Positions 15,818-25,358 of a DNA stretch of 64,000 nt are shown piece after piece. The DNA is from Bacteroidota bacterium (GTDB taxonomy: Bacteria > Bacteroidota > Bacteroidia > B-17B0 > Aurantibacillaceae). The first letter of the stretch is position 1. The number at the start of each line of letters is the position of its first letter. The stretch lies in assembly GCA_018267825.1 (NCBI GenBank), contig JAFDXR010000013.1, positions 16,275 to 80,274 on the forward strand. Direction: 5' to 3'. Made by a program: the position numbers and the translations under genes. The notes beneath the pieces are model-generated. The model ran no database searches. It was given only the letters and a program-made list of their open reading frames with translations, and was not told where the DNA came from.

Positions 15818-17869
15818 ATGAATGCTATGTCCAATAAATCACTCTTTCAAAAAGAGTTAGTTTCAGAAGCTCTGAAACAATCGTTCATCAAACTGAACCC
15901 TCAGCGGATGATTAAAAATCCGGTGATGTTTACCGTGGAGATCGGTACCTTCGTGATGCTCATTGTCACAGTTTATATTCTTATCAATCACGATGCGTCA
16001 CAGGGTAGTTTTGCTTACAATCTCTGCATCCTGTTTATTTTATTGCTTACACTGCTCTTTGCCAATTTTGCCGAAGCCATTGCCGAAGCCCGTGGTAAAG
16101 CACAGGCAGAATCACTTCGGAAAACACGCGAAGAAACACCGGCCAAACTTATTCAACCGGTAGGTGAATTGTATCTGAATGAAATTAAAACCGTATCATC
16201 ATCTGAACTCCGTAAAGGCGATGTGTTTTTATGTGTAGCCGGCGATACCATACCTACCGACGGTGAAATTATTGAGGGCCTTGCAACCATCGACGAGTCG
16301 GCCATTACAGGCGAAAGCGCCCCGGTGATCCGTGAAGCAGGTGGCGATAAAAGTTCTGTAACCGGTGGCACCAAAGTGCTCAGCGATAAAATAAAAGTAA
16401 AAGTCACCACAGAGCCCGGCGAGTCATTTCTCGACAAAATGATTGCACTGGTTGAAGGGGCCAGTCGCCAGAAAACACCCAACGAAATTGCACTGACAAT
16501 TCTCCTGGCCGGTTTCACCCTGGTATTCATTATTGTATGTGTTACCCTGAAACCATTTGCTGATTATGCCAATACACCGATTACCATTGCGGCACTTATA
16601 TCTCTCTTTGTGTGTCTTATCCCCACAACCATCGGCGGATTACTTTCAGCTATTGGTATTGCCGGTATGGACAGAGCCCTGCGCGCCAATGTGATCACAA
16701 AATCCGGAAAAGCAGTAGAAACTGCCGGCGACATTGATGTATTGCTACTCGATAAAACCGGAACCATTACGATTGGCAACCGTAAAGCAACCGGATTTTT
16801 CCCGGTACAGGATCTCGGAGAGGCACAATTTATAAAAGCCTGCGTGCTTAGTTCCCTGGCCGATGAAACACCGGAAGGTAAATCCATCATTGAGCTGGCA
16901 GGAAACGCAGCTTCCAATTTAAGCGTTGAGAACCCATTATACATCAAGTTTACAGCCGAGACACGCTGCAGTGGTATTGACTATGATGGTGGAAAAACCC
17001 GCATCCGCAAAGGTGCTTTTGATGCCATCCGCAACATCACTGAAAAAGCCGGGCATGAATTTCCACTCCCGATAAAACTGAAAGTAAAAGAAATTGCCGA
17101 AAATGGCGGAACACCGCTGGTGGTATCGCAAAACGAAAAAGTGATCGGCGTTATCGAACTCCAGGATATTATTAAACCGGGGATCAAAGAACGTTTTGAT
17201 CGTCTTCGTAAAATGGGTGTCAAAACCGTGATGGTAACCGGCGACAATCCACTCACGGCCAAATTCATTGCAGAGAAAGCCGGTGTCGATGATTTTATTG
17301 CCGAGGCAAAACCGGAAGATAAAATGAACTATATCAAAAAAGAACAACAGCTCGGTAAACTCGTAGCGATGATGGGAGACGGCACAAACGATGCTCCTGC
17401 CCTGGCACAGGCCGACGTTGGTGTAGCGATGAACAGTGGAACACAGGCTGCCAAGGAAGCCGGCAATATGGTTGATCTGGATAACGATCCCACCAAACTG
17501 ATTGAAATTGTTGAGATCGGTAAACAATTACTGATCACGCGCGGCACGCTCACCACTTTTTCTATTGCCAATGATGTGGCTAAATATTTTGCCATAGTCC
17601 CTGCCCTGTTTATTGCGTCTATTCCGGCACTGCAGGGCCTTAACATCATGCGCCTGAAAAGCCCTGAAAGTGCGATTCTTTCAGCCGTTATTTTCAATGC
17701 CATCATCATTCCAATCCTGATTCCCCTGGCGCTGCGGGGTGTGGAGTACAAACCCATCGGGGCCAGTGCCCTGCTGCGCCGCAACCTCCTGATCTATGGC
17801 CTGGGTGGTGTGATCGTCCCTTTTATCGGTATCAAACTGATTGATATGCTCGTTGGTCTCTTTTTCTAA
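15818..17869 (+). CDS. kdpB: Potassium-transporting ATPase subunit KdpB
   Basis: 683-residue P-type ATPase (class IA) that powers KdpA. The actuator motif is AITGES, the phosphorylated Asp is in [10 protein letters not shown], the hinge is [20 protein letters not shown] and the P-domain motif is [20 protein letters not shown]. Seven membrane helices are predicted. A second ATG three codons in ([10 protein letters not shown]) is an equally possible start. It sits between kdpA and kdpC. Confidence 0.98.
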   Translation: MNAMSNKSLFQKELVSEALKQSFIKLNPQRMIKNPVMFTVEIGTFVMLIVTVYILINHDASQGSFAYNLCILFILLLTLLFANFAEAIAEARGKAQAESLRKTREETPAKLIQPVGELYLNEIKTVSSSELRKGDVFLCVAGDTIPTDGEIIEGLATIDESAITGESAPVIREAGGDKSSVTGGTKVLSDKIKVKVTTEPGESFLDKMIALVEGASRQKTPNEIALTILLAGFTLVFIIVCVTLKPFADYANTPITIAALISLFVCLIPTTIGGLLSAIGIAGMDRALRANVITKSGKAVETAGDIDVLLLDKTGTITIGNRKATGFFPVQDLGEAQFIKACVLSSLADETPEGKSIIELAGNAASNLSVENPLYIKFTAETRCSGIDYDGGKTRIRKGAFDAIRNITEKAGHEFPLPIKLKVKEIAENGGTPLVVSQNEKVIGVIELQDIIKPGIKERFDRLRKMGVKTVMVTGDNPLTAKFIAEKAGVDDFIAEAKPEDKMNYIKKEQQLGKLVAMMGDGTNDAPALAQADVGVAMNSGTQAAKEAGNMVDLDNDPTKLIEIVEIGKQLLITRGTLTTFSIANDVAKYFAIVPALFIASIPALQGLNIMRLKSPESAILSAVIFNAIIIPILIPLALRGVEYKPIGASALLRRNLLIYGLGGVIVPFIGIKLIDMLVGLFF

Positions 17870-17888
17870 AATCAAAAACATACGCAAC

Positions 17889-18449
17889 ATGAAAACCTAT
17901 TTATTACCTTCATTAAAACTCACAGGCATACTTATCCTGATCTGCTCTGTGATTTACCCGCTGCTGGTGTATCTTGTATCACTTGCAACACCGGGGCATG
18001 GCAATGGAAATAAACTCATGGAAAACGGAGTGGTTATTGGTTATGAAAACATCGGCCAGAAATTCACCGATGAACGCTATTTCCAGGGCCGCCCTTCGGC
18101 TGTAGATTATAATGCAGCAGGTTCAGCCGGCTCCAACAAAGGTCCGTCAAATGCTGAATACCTGGCTGGCGTAAAGGCACGTATAGATACATTCCTGATT
18201 CACAACCCGGGCATTCAGGCTGCGGATATACCTGCCGATCTCGTAACAGCCAGTGGCAGTGGTCTGGATCCCAATATATCTGTACAGGCAGCCAGGGTAC
18301 AAATTGCAAGGATTGCGAAGCTACGAGGCAAAAGTGAAAAAGAACTGAATGCACTCGTTGACCGGATGATCGAACATCCCTTACTGGGTCTGTTCGGTCC
18401 TGAAAAAATAAATGTTCTTAAACTCAACATAGCATTGACTAAAATTTAA
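17889..18449 (+). CDS. kdpC: Potassium-transporting ATPase subunit KdpC
   Basis: 186 residues from the ATG at 17889; upstream in-frame codons overlap kdpB and are not family-like. One N-terminal membrane helix (LKLTGILILICSVIYPLLVYLV) precedes an outward-facing domain. The signatures are FQGRPSAVDYNAAGSAGSN and SGSGLDPNISVQAARVQI. KdpC assists K+ binding and complex assembly. Length is normal. Confidence 0.97.
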   Translation: MKTYLLPSLKLTGILILICSVIYPLLVYLVSLATPGHGNGNKLMENGVVIGYENIGQKFTDERYFQGRPSAVDYNAAGSAGSNKGPSNAEYLAGVKARIDTFLIHNPGIQAADIPADLVTASGSGLDPNISVQAARVQIARIAKLRGKSEKELNALVDRMIEHPLLGLFGPEKINVLKLNIALTKI

Positions 18450-18477
18450 TCCCAAGTACAACATCAAAAAAAACAAC

Positions 18478-19854
18478 ATGAAAAAACTATTACTCAGCAT
18501 GGCTATTTTATCTACAGGATATATTGGCATGGCACAGGAAGACACAACAACGGTTCCCAACCGGCAAAAAGGCGAACCACTGGAAGGCATGGATTTTACA
18601 TGGCTCAACGGTGGCGACAGAAGATCAACGCCTACCCTTGCCGGAAAATACTTTACGCCAACGGTGATGGTAGATGCCAACTACACACACTCATTCAATG
18701 ATCCGATCGACAATACAGTCGTGGGTTCTACCGCATTGGCGCGTAATAATGAGATGCAGGTATCTGCGGCTCATCTTGGCGGCGACTTTTATTATAAAGG
18801 AGCCCGTGCACACATCGTCACACAATTCGGAACACGCTCAACCGTTATTCCGCGTAACGACTACAGCCCCTACAAAGGCCAGTACCAGCTTGCCGATGTA
18901 TACCGCTATCTCGCAGAAGCAAACGCGGGCTACCATTTCAATGTACTGCATGGTATTAACGTAGATGCCGGTATGTTTATGTCGTATATTGGGCTCAACT
19001 CCTATTACCAGGTTGAGAACTGGGAGTATCAGGCTTCGTTCACATCCGACAATACACCGTGGTTCTTCAATGGAATCCGGTTCCAGATTTTTGCTACAAA
19101 AAAACTAAAGATCGAACCATGGATCATCAATGGCTGGCAGAGCTATGGCATGTTCAACAAACAACCGGGCATTGGCGGCAATATCACGTGGTGTCCGAAC
19201 GAAAATGTAAAAATGCTCACCAACGATTATTACGGAGCCGATGCGGCAGGTATTCCTTCCCGCAAGCGTTTTCACTCCGATAACAGTTTACTCGTTCGCT
19301 ATTTCAACCGCCCGAAATCGAGAGGTATCAGTAAAATGGCTTTTTCTTTAACCGCTGATCTTGGTTTTGAAAAAGGCGGCGGAGTAAATGGTTTCCGCGA
19401 TGGAGATTCTGTTCAGGGTCCTGCACAATACTTCGGCAGTGTGATGTTTTACAACCGCGTATGGTTTGCTAAAAATAAATTTGCCTGGACTTTCGGAGGC
19501 GGTTATATGAGCAATCCTGGCCGTTACCTGGTATTGTACCCAACCGGCCAGGCCAGCCCTTTGCCAAATCCGAATAACCCCACAACAACTGCAGGTAGCT
19601 TTCCATACAGTGCTAACCCTGGCGATAAATTCGAAGGCTTCGATTACTCCACCAACATCGACTGGATGCCAAATGAACACATCCTTTTCCGACTCGAATA
19701 TGTACACCGTCAATCGAGTGTACCATATTTTGCCGGACATGGTGGTGTAACATCTCCTTCGGGATATACAACCACATCATTGCCTGCAGACTGGAAACCG
19801 GACCTGGTGAAAGCAGAAGACCGTGTGATTTTTGCCGTACTGTTCAGATTATAA
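18478..19854 (+). CDS. Kdp-linked outer-membrane porin-like protein
   Basis: 458 residues with a signal peptide (LLLSMAILSTGYIGMAQ) and about 16 beta-strand-like stretches ending in an aromatic residue (VIFAVLFRL, with the Phe-x-Leu end seen in outer-membrane barrels). It resembles the BBP2 / OMP beta-barrel family that Bacteroidota place after kdpC. It is 28 bp downstream of kdpC and likely co-transcribed. It probably lets K+ or small solutes across the outer membrane under potassium limitation (inference from context). Confidence 0.85.
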   Translation: MKKLLLSMAILSTGYIGMAQEDTTTVPNRQKGEPLEGMDFTWLNGGDRRSTPTLAGKYFTPTVMVDANYTHSFNDPIDNTVVGSTALARNNEMQVSAAHLGGDFYYKGARAHIVTQFGTRSTVIPRNDYSPYKGQYQLADVYRYLAEANAGYHFNVLHGINVDAGMFMSYIGLNSYYQVENWEYQASFTSDNTPWFFNGIRFQIFATKKLKIEPWIINGWQSYGMFNKQPGIGGNITWCPNENVKMLTNDYYGADAAGIPSRKRFHSDNSLLVRYFNRPKSRGISKMAFSLTADLGFEKGGGVNGFRDGDSVQGPAQYFGSVMFYNRVWFAKNKFAWTFGGGYMSNPGRYLVLYPTGQASPLPNPNNPTTTAGSFPYSANPGDKFEGFDYSTNIDWMPNEHILFRLEYVHRQSSVPYFAGHGGVTSPSGYTTTSLPADWKPDLVKAEDRVIFAVLFRL

Positions 19855-19872
19855 ACCTACACCTTAAATAAG

Positions 19873-19880
19873 TACCTTTG
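19873..19880 (+). promoter_or_regulatory. Candidate -7 element before kup
   Basis: TACCTTTG matches TAnnTTTG, 58 bp before the kup start. If used, the transcript would begin just before the hairpin at 19897-19918, placing that hairpin in the kup leader. The -33 box is not evident. Confidence 0.35.
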
Positions 19881-19896
19881 ATCAGATATAATTGCG

Positions 19897-19921
19897 ACCC
19901 GGCCTTTACAGGCCGGGTTTG
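19897..19921 (+). terminator. Hairpin between porin gene and kup
   Basis: ACCCGGCCT and AGGCCGGGT form a perfect 9-bp GC-rich stem with loop TTAC, followed by only three T. It is a terminator or attenuator that would reduce read-through from kdp into kup. Confidence 0.75.
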
Positions 19922-19938
19922 CAAAGACTGATAAAATT

Positions 19939-21870
19939 ATGAGTACAATCGATTTAAAGAAATTAAGCTTTGCAGGATTCCTGGTATCTATCGGGATCGT
20001 ATTTGGCGATATAGGCACTTCACCATTGTATACCTATACCGCCATCATTGGTGAACAAAAAATAACGGAGCTTATAGCCCTGGGGGGCGTGTCTGCAATT
20101 TTCTGGACTTTGTTTTTCCAAACCACCGTCAAATATGTTTTTATAACACTCCGGGCCGACAACAAAGGTGAAGGCGGGATCTTCTCTTTGTATACCCTCA
20201 TCCGCAAATACCGACGCTGGCTTTTATTCCCGGCCATTGCAGGCGGTAGTTTTTTGCTGGCCGATAGTATCATCACACCCCCTATCTCTGTATCCTCAGC
20301 CATCGAAGGATTAAAACCAAGCGTACCTGATCTGCCAGTGATCCCGATCGTAATCTCTATTCTTATATTGTTATTCACCATTCAACGCAAAGGGACTTCT
20401 TTTATCGGTAAACTATTCGGGCCTGTCATGCTGATCTGGTTTACCATGATCGGTGTACTTGGTGTAGGTGAGCTCCTTGGAAATTTTTCTGTCTTCAAAG
20501 CATTGAATCCCTACTATGCCTATAAGCTCCTCTCTGAACATCCTGGTGGATTCTGGTTACTGGGAGGTGTTTTCCTTTGTACAACGGGCGCCGAAGCCTT
20601 GTATTCGGATCTCGGACACTGCGGACGAAAAAACATCCAGATCAGTTGGTTGTATGTAAAAATATGTCTCATACTTTGTTACTTCGGACAGGCCGCATGG
20701 CTCCTTCATCACCAGGGCGAAAACCTCACCAACGTGAGCCCTTTCTTCGGACTTGTACCACATTGGTTTTTGTACCCGGCTATTATTATTGCTGCCATGG
20801 CCACGATCATTGCCAGCCAGGCACTCATCAGCGGGTCCTTTACATTGGTTGCCGAAGCCATACGCTTAAACCTCTGGCCAAAATTAAGAGTGGTGTTTCC
20901 TTCGGATGTAAAAGGCCAGCTCTACATTCCGTCCATCAACTGGTTTCTCATGCTTGGATGTATCGCCGTTGTGCTTTATTTCCGCGAATCCAAAAACATG
21001 GAAGCTGCATTCGGTCTCTCCGTAACACTCACCATGCTCATGACCACAATCCTGCTGAGTTTCTACCTCTACACCAAAAAAGTAAACAAACTCTCCATCT
21101 TCGCTTTGCTTCTTATTTTCTTAAGCATAGAGGGTGCGTTTCTGGTTGCCAACCTCAAAAAATTCATGCATGGCGGCTGGGTTACCTTACTTCTGGGCCT
21201 TCTTATTTTCAGCATCATGTATATCTGGTACAGGGCCGGGGAAATCAGGAAGAAGCTACAGAATTTTGTACCGCTCGAGCCCTATATTCCGGTGCTGAAA
21301 GAATTAAGTATTGATGAACAGGTTCCCAAATATGCCACCAACCTGGTGTACCTGACTTCCTCCGGAAACAGCAGCCAGATCGAAGAAAGAAGCATCTACT
21401 CTATTTTATACAAACAACCGAAAAGAGCCGACATCTATTGGTTTGTACACATCGACGTTGTGGATGAGCCATATAAAATGTCCTATAAAACGGAAATTAT
21501 CGCTCCCGATGATATTGTATGGGTAACATTTAAACTTGGATTCCGGATTGCACCTCGGATCAATCTCTTATTCAGAAAAGTAGTCGAAGAGATGGTAAAG
21601 AATAAAGAGGTGAATATCAATAGCCGCTATTGCTCCCTTGGCAAACATAATCTCACCGGGGATTTCAGGTTTGTAGTCATGCAGCGGTTTTTATCGTTTG
21701 AAAATGAATTATCTCTGACAGACAATTTTATTCTGAAAGCTTATTTTATGCTCAAGAAAATAAGTCTGCCCGATGAAAAAGAATATGGACTGGATTACAG
21801 CAATGTAACAGTAGAAAAGTCACCATTGATTTTAAGTTCTCCCAAAAACATAAATCTGGTGCGTGAGTAA
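19939..21870 (+). CDS. kup: Kup-family potassium uptake protein
   Basis: 643-residue K+/H+ symporter of the KUP/HAK/KT family. The N-terminal signature GDIGTSPLYTYTAI and KGEGGIFSLYTLIRKY are present; about twelve membrane helices run to residue 430, followed by a cytoplasmic C-terminal domain (430-643). It provides constitutive, medium-affinity K+ uptake. Here it is embedded between the kdp structural genes and the KdpD-like gene (2-bp gap to the latter), which suggests joint control of both uptake systems. Confidence 0.96.
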   Translation: MSTIDLKKLSFAGFLVSIGIVFGDIGTSPLYTYTAIIGEQKITELIALGGVSAIFWTLFFQTTVKYVFITLRADNKGEGGIFSLYTLIRKYRRWLLFPAIAGGSFLLADSIITPPISVSSAIEGLKPSVPDLPVIPIVISILILLFTIQRKGTSFIGKLFGPVMLIWFTMIGVLGVGELLGNFSVFKALNPYYAYKLLSEHPGGFWLLGGVFLCTTGAEALYSDLGHCGRKNIQISWLYVKICLILCYFGQAAWLLHHQGENLTNVSPFFGLVPHWFLYPAIIIAAMATIIASQALISGSFTLVAEAIRLNLWPKLRVVFPSDVKGQLYIPSINWFLMLGCIAVVLYFRESKNMEAAFGLSVTLTMLMTTILLSFYLYTKKVNKLSIFALLLIFLSIEGAFLVANLKKFMHGGWVTLLLGLLIFSIMYIWYRAGEIRKKLQNFVPLEPYIPVLKELSIDEQVPKYATNLVYLTSSGNSSQIEERSIYSILYKQPKRADIYWFVHIDVVDEPYKMSYKTEIIAPDDIVWVTFKLGFRIAPRINLLFRKVVEEMVKNKEVNINSRYCSLGKHNLTGDFRFVVMQRFLSFENELSLTDNFILKAYFMLKKISLPDEKEYGLDYSNVTVEKSPLILSSPKNINLVRE

Positions 21871-21872
21871 CC

Positions 21873-23006
21873 ATGTCGGAACAGGAAGAAAAAGAGAAAA
21901 ATGTTGAATATTTTCTGGACCTGATCAAAAGATCGAAACGGGGGAAATTCAAAGTTTACATTGGCATGAGTGCCGGTGTGGGTAAGACTTTCCGGATGCT
22001 CCAGGAAGCCCACAGCCTGCTCAAAAACAACATTCATGTGCTCATCGGGTTCATTGAAACCCACAACAGGCAGGAAACACAGGCTCTTCTCGAAGGCCTT
22101 CCAGTAGTTCCGAGACGCCAGGTTTTCTATAAAGGAAAGTCGCTCGAAGAAATGGATATGCAGGCCATTATACAGGCACGACCTGACGTGGTGATTGTGG
22201 ATGAGCTGGCCCATACAAACATTCCCGGATCCAAAAACGAAAAACGCTGGCAGGATGTGGTGGAGTTGCTGGAAAACGGCATTAATGTGATCAGTGCAGT
22301 GAACATTCAGCATATCGAAAGCCTGAATAAAGACATCCAGGATATTACCGGTATCGACATCCGCGAACGCGTTCCGGACAATGTATTGCGCATGGCCGAC
22401 GAAGTGGTGAACATTGATCTCACCGCCGATGAGCTCATTGCAAGACTGAAGGAAGGAAAAATTTATGATTCGGCAAAAGTAGAAACCGCACTGAAGAATT
22501 TCTTTCAATCTGAAAAGATCCTTCAGCTTCGTGAACTCGCTCTGAAAGAAGTGGCATCACAGGTGGAGCGGAAGATCGAATCGGAAGTACACACAACCTC
22601 CAGGCTAAAGCCGGAGCGCTTCCTGGCCTGTATCAGTTCGAACGATGAGTCGGCACGGAAAGTGATCCGGAAAACCGCGCGACTTGCCTCCTATTATAAT
22701 TCCCAATGGAAAGTAGTATATATACAAACGCCCACTGAAAGCAACGATAAAATCCCCCTGGCGGCGCAGAGGCATCTCATCAATAATTTTAAACTGGCCA
22801 CAGAGCTGGGTGCAGAAGTTATCCGCCGGGAAAATAAACAGATTGCCAAAACCATTTTTGATATTGCTGTTGAGCAAAAAGCAACAACCATTTGCATTGG
22901 TAAACCCCATTTCAGCCTGATCAAATCCATTTTAAGTAACACCATCATCGACCAGCTGCTGATCCGGTTGGCAGGTAGCGATATTGATTTAATTATATTA
23001 TCCTGA
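21873..23006 (+). CDS. KdpD N-terminal half with universal-stress domain
   Basis: 377 residues. The KdpD sensor domain covers about 20-225, with Walker A GMSAGVGKT (31-39), GFIETHNRQET and DELAHTNIPGSKNEKRW. A universal stress protein-like domain (about 245-377, starting FLACISSNDESARKVIRK) follows. The DUF4118 membrane part and the histidine kinase of full-length KdpD (about 890 residues) are absent. The kinase is supplied by the next gene, whose ATG overlaps this stop as TGATG. It probably senses K+ or nucleotide signals in the cytoplasm. Confidence 0.93.
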   Translation: MSEQEEKEKNVEYFLDLIKRSKRGKFKVYIGMSAGVGKTFRMLQEAHSLLKNNIHVLIGFIETHNRQETQALLEGLPVVPRRQVFYKGKSLEEMDMQAIIQARPDVVIVDELAHTNIPGSKNEKRWQDVVELLENGINVISAVNIQHIESLNKDIQDITGIDIRERVPDNVLRMADEVVNIDLTADELIARLKEGKIYDSAKVETALKNFFQSEKILQLRELALKEVASQVERKIESEVHTTSRLKPERFLACISSNDESARKVIRKTARLASYYNSQWKVVYIQTPTESNDKIPLAAQRHLINNFKLATELGAEVIRRENKQIAKTIFDIAVEQKATTICIGKPHFSLIKSILSNTIIDQLLIRLAGSDIDLIILS

Positions 23007-24706
23007 TGCCATTCAATATAAAAACAAAATTGAGTCTGGGACTTGGCTTTTTATTTGCCGTGATTATCCTCATTGGCAGTGTCGGAGCTGTTTATATTCA
23101 CAAAATTGCCAATGAATCGAAAGTGATTCTAAAAGACAATTACGAATCCATTCAATACAGTAAGGCCATGCTGCAAAGCCTGGATGATCTGGAAAACGAT
23201 ACTATTTCTTTTATCCGCACTTTCGAAAAAAATTTAGCCGCACAGGAAAAAAACATAACTGAAATCGGCGAAAGCGATTATACAAAGGCATTGCGAAACG
23301 ATTTCGAAAAACTAAAGGCCGGGCATTTCTCCAAAGTCGGGATTCAGCTCATCCGGGAAAGACTTTATACAATTACGGATATCAACATGGAGGCCATTCT
23401 CCGCAAAAATAACCAGGCACAGAAAACAGCAGATCGTGTTCTCACCTATATTGGTATCATCGGTGGCATTTGCTTCCTGGTTGTTTTCACGTTTATCATT
23501 AATTTCCCGGGGTATATTGCCAATCCGATCAAGCTCCTCACAGAAAGTATCAAACAAATCGCCGGAAAAAATTACCACCAACGCTTGAATTTCAAATCGG
23601 ATGACGAATTCGGAGAGCTCGCCCTCGCATTCAATGCCATGGCCGAAAAGCTGGAGCATTACGACAATAGCAGCCTGGCGAAAATCATGTTCGAAAAAAA
23701 ACGCATCGAAACCATCATCAACAACATAAAGGATGCGATTATCGGATTGAGTGAAAACAGGATCATCCTTTTCGCAAACAAGCAGGCTGTAAACCTGCTA
23801 AATATGCAGGAGCAGGAACTCATCGGGCAGTATGCTCCGGATGTGGCAGTATCAAACGACCTGATGCGACTCCTTATCAGCGACAATACAGATGGCAAAC
23901 CTGTGAAAATCGTTTCTGAGGGCAAGGAAAATTATTTCAATAAGGAAGCCATTGCCATGATCTCCGATGAAAAACCGATCGGTGAAGTGATCCTGCTGCG
24001 CAATATTACACAGTTCCAGGAACTCGACCTGGCCAAAACCAATTTCATTGCCACTATCTCTCATGAGCTCAAAACGCCCATTGCTTCTATTAAACTGAGT
24101 TCTGCATTGCTGGAAGACAATAGGGTTGGTGGATTGAACGAAGAGCAAAAACAACTGGTGAAAAATATCAAGGAAGAATCAGACCGTCTGCTCAAAATAT
24201 CGGGTGAGGTGCTGAATATGGCGCAGGTAGAAACCGGTAAAATTCAACTCAGCTTCCAGAAGGTAAATGTCGAAGCCATTGTGAATTACGCTGTAGATGC
24301 CGTAAAACTGCAGGCTACACAAAAAGACATCCGGATCATCCAAAAGATAGATGAGCATTTACCACCTGTGTATGCCGATCCTGAAAAAACAGCATGGGTG
24401 ATGGTAAACCTACTCAGTAACGCCATCCGTTATTCACCTGAAAAAGATGATGTCATAATCCATGTTACAAAAATAAACCGGATGATTCAATTCTCCGTAA
24501 GCGATCATGGCCTGGGTATAGAGGCGCAGTACCAGGGAAAAATTTTCGATAAGTTCTTTCATATCCCGGGCAATCCCAAACACGGAACCGGTCTGGGTCT
24601 CGCCATTGCCAGGGAATTTATCACCGCTCAAAATGGCATCATCAGCCTGAAAAGCAATCCGGAAACAGGAACGACATTTACGTTTCAGCTGCCGGCCGGA
24701 GCATAA
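23006..24706 (+). CDS. HAMP-domain sensor histidine kinase
   Basis: 566 residues. A membrane helix (about 9-31), an extracytoplasmic helical domain (32-145), a second helix (about 148-168), HAMP (about 170-222), a PAS-like region (about 232-335), HisKA with His353 in FIATISHELKTPI, and a HATPase domain with NLLSNAIRYSP, DHGLGI and HGTGLGLAIA. It is translationally coupled to the split KdpD protein (1-bp overlap), so it likely replaces the kinase half of KdpD. The partner is probably the NtrC-like regulator at 11860, since no KdpE is present nearby. Confidence 0.95.
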   Translation: MPFNIKTKLSLGLGFLFAVIILIGSVGAVYIHKIANESKVILKDNYESIQYSKAMLQSLDDLENDTISFIRTFEKNLAAQEKNITEIGESDYTKALRNDFEKLKAGHFSKVGIQLIRERLYTITDINMEAILRKNNQAQKTADRVLTYIGIIGGICFLVVFTFIINFPGYIANPIKLLTESIKQIAGKNYHQRLNFKSDDEFGELALAFNAMAEKLEHYDNSSLAKIMFEKKRIETIINNIKDAIIGLSENRIILFANKQAVNLLNMQEQELIGQYAPDVAVSNDLMRLLISDNTDGKPVKIVSEGKENYFNKEAIAMISDEKPIGEVILLRNITQFQELDLAKTNFIATISHELKTPIASIKLSSALLEDNRVGGLNEEQKQLVKNIKEESDRLLKISGEVLNMAQVETGKIQLSFQKVNVEAIVNYAVDAVKLQATQKDIRIIQKIDEHLPPVYADPEKTAWVMVNLLSNAIRYSPEKDDVIIHVTKINRMIQFSVSDHGLGIEAQYQGKIFDKFFHIPGNPKHGTGLGLAIAREFITAQNGIISLKSNPETGTTFTFQLPAGA

Positions 24707-24754
24707 ATACATATTCACTTAACGCTCGCTCTTGCATGAGCTGCTGCCTGGAGT

Positions 24755-24786
24755 TTTGTTACGAAAAGTAAAAACACGTATCTTTG
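24755..24786 (+). promoter_or_regulatory. Bacteroidota promoter, both boxes
   Basis: TTTG (24755-24758), a 20-bp spacer and TATCTTTG (24779-24786) fit the phylum consensus well. It drives the lipoprotein gene at 24843 with a leader of about 50 bases. Confidence 0.7.
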
Positions 24787-24842
24787 ACTCCGCTCAAAGA
24801 TTTAACTTTGTCGTAGAAAGCCTTATTCTAAAAAGGAAATTC

Positions 24843-25352
24843 ATGAAATACATCAGCATACTTTTACTATCGGTTATTGGCTTTTCAGCCTGCCGCTCCA
24901 ATCAGAATGAAAATACAACTGCGCAGCCCATTACCCTTACAGATGTTCAGCCCGGGCCCATACGGCACGACTCACTGAGTGCAGAGCAAATTAAAAAGAT
25001 AACGGAAATTCAGCAGACATTTTACGAAGTGCTTCCGATCAGTGTGGAGCAAACCATCATTGATTTTAAAAGGGATGATAACCCGGATAAAGAAATTGAA
25101 GTGTGGCAGAATATGGCAAGCGCCTACTCGCAATACCTGGCAGGTCTGAAAAAAGCACCGGACCTCGAAACCAAAAAAGAGATTTTCGATTTGCTCCTCT
25201 CCCGCTCTATGGTTACCAGTGAGGAAGCCCTCAAAAACACAAAACGCTCCAAACTCAGTGATGACGAGGCACGGAAAATTCTGTCGTTATACACAGCCGA
25301 GCCCGATCCTGTTACTGTTGTTAAGAATTACGATCCGCAGCCGGCAAAATAA
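24843..25352 (+). CDS. Hypothetical lipoprotein
   Basis: 169 residues from the ATG at 24843. The lipoprotein signal MKYISILLLSVIGFSAC puts the lipidated Cys at 17. The rest is helical and charged: DSLSAEQIKKITEIQQTFYE, then EVWQNMASAYSQYLAGLKKA, then RSKLSDDEARKILSLYT. No family is recognised. It has its own promoter and converges on the desaturase gene with 6 bp between stops and no terminator. Confidence 0.75.
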   Translation: MKYISILLLSVIGFSACRSNQNENTTAQPITLTDVQPGPIRHDSLSAEQIKKITEIQQTFYEVLPISVEQTIIDFKRDDNPDKEIEVWQNMASAYSQYLAGLKKAPDLETKKEIFDLLLSRSMVTSEEALKNTKRSKLSDDEARKILSLYTAEPDPVTVVKNYDPQPAK

Positions 25353-25358
25353 TTTTTC

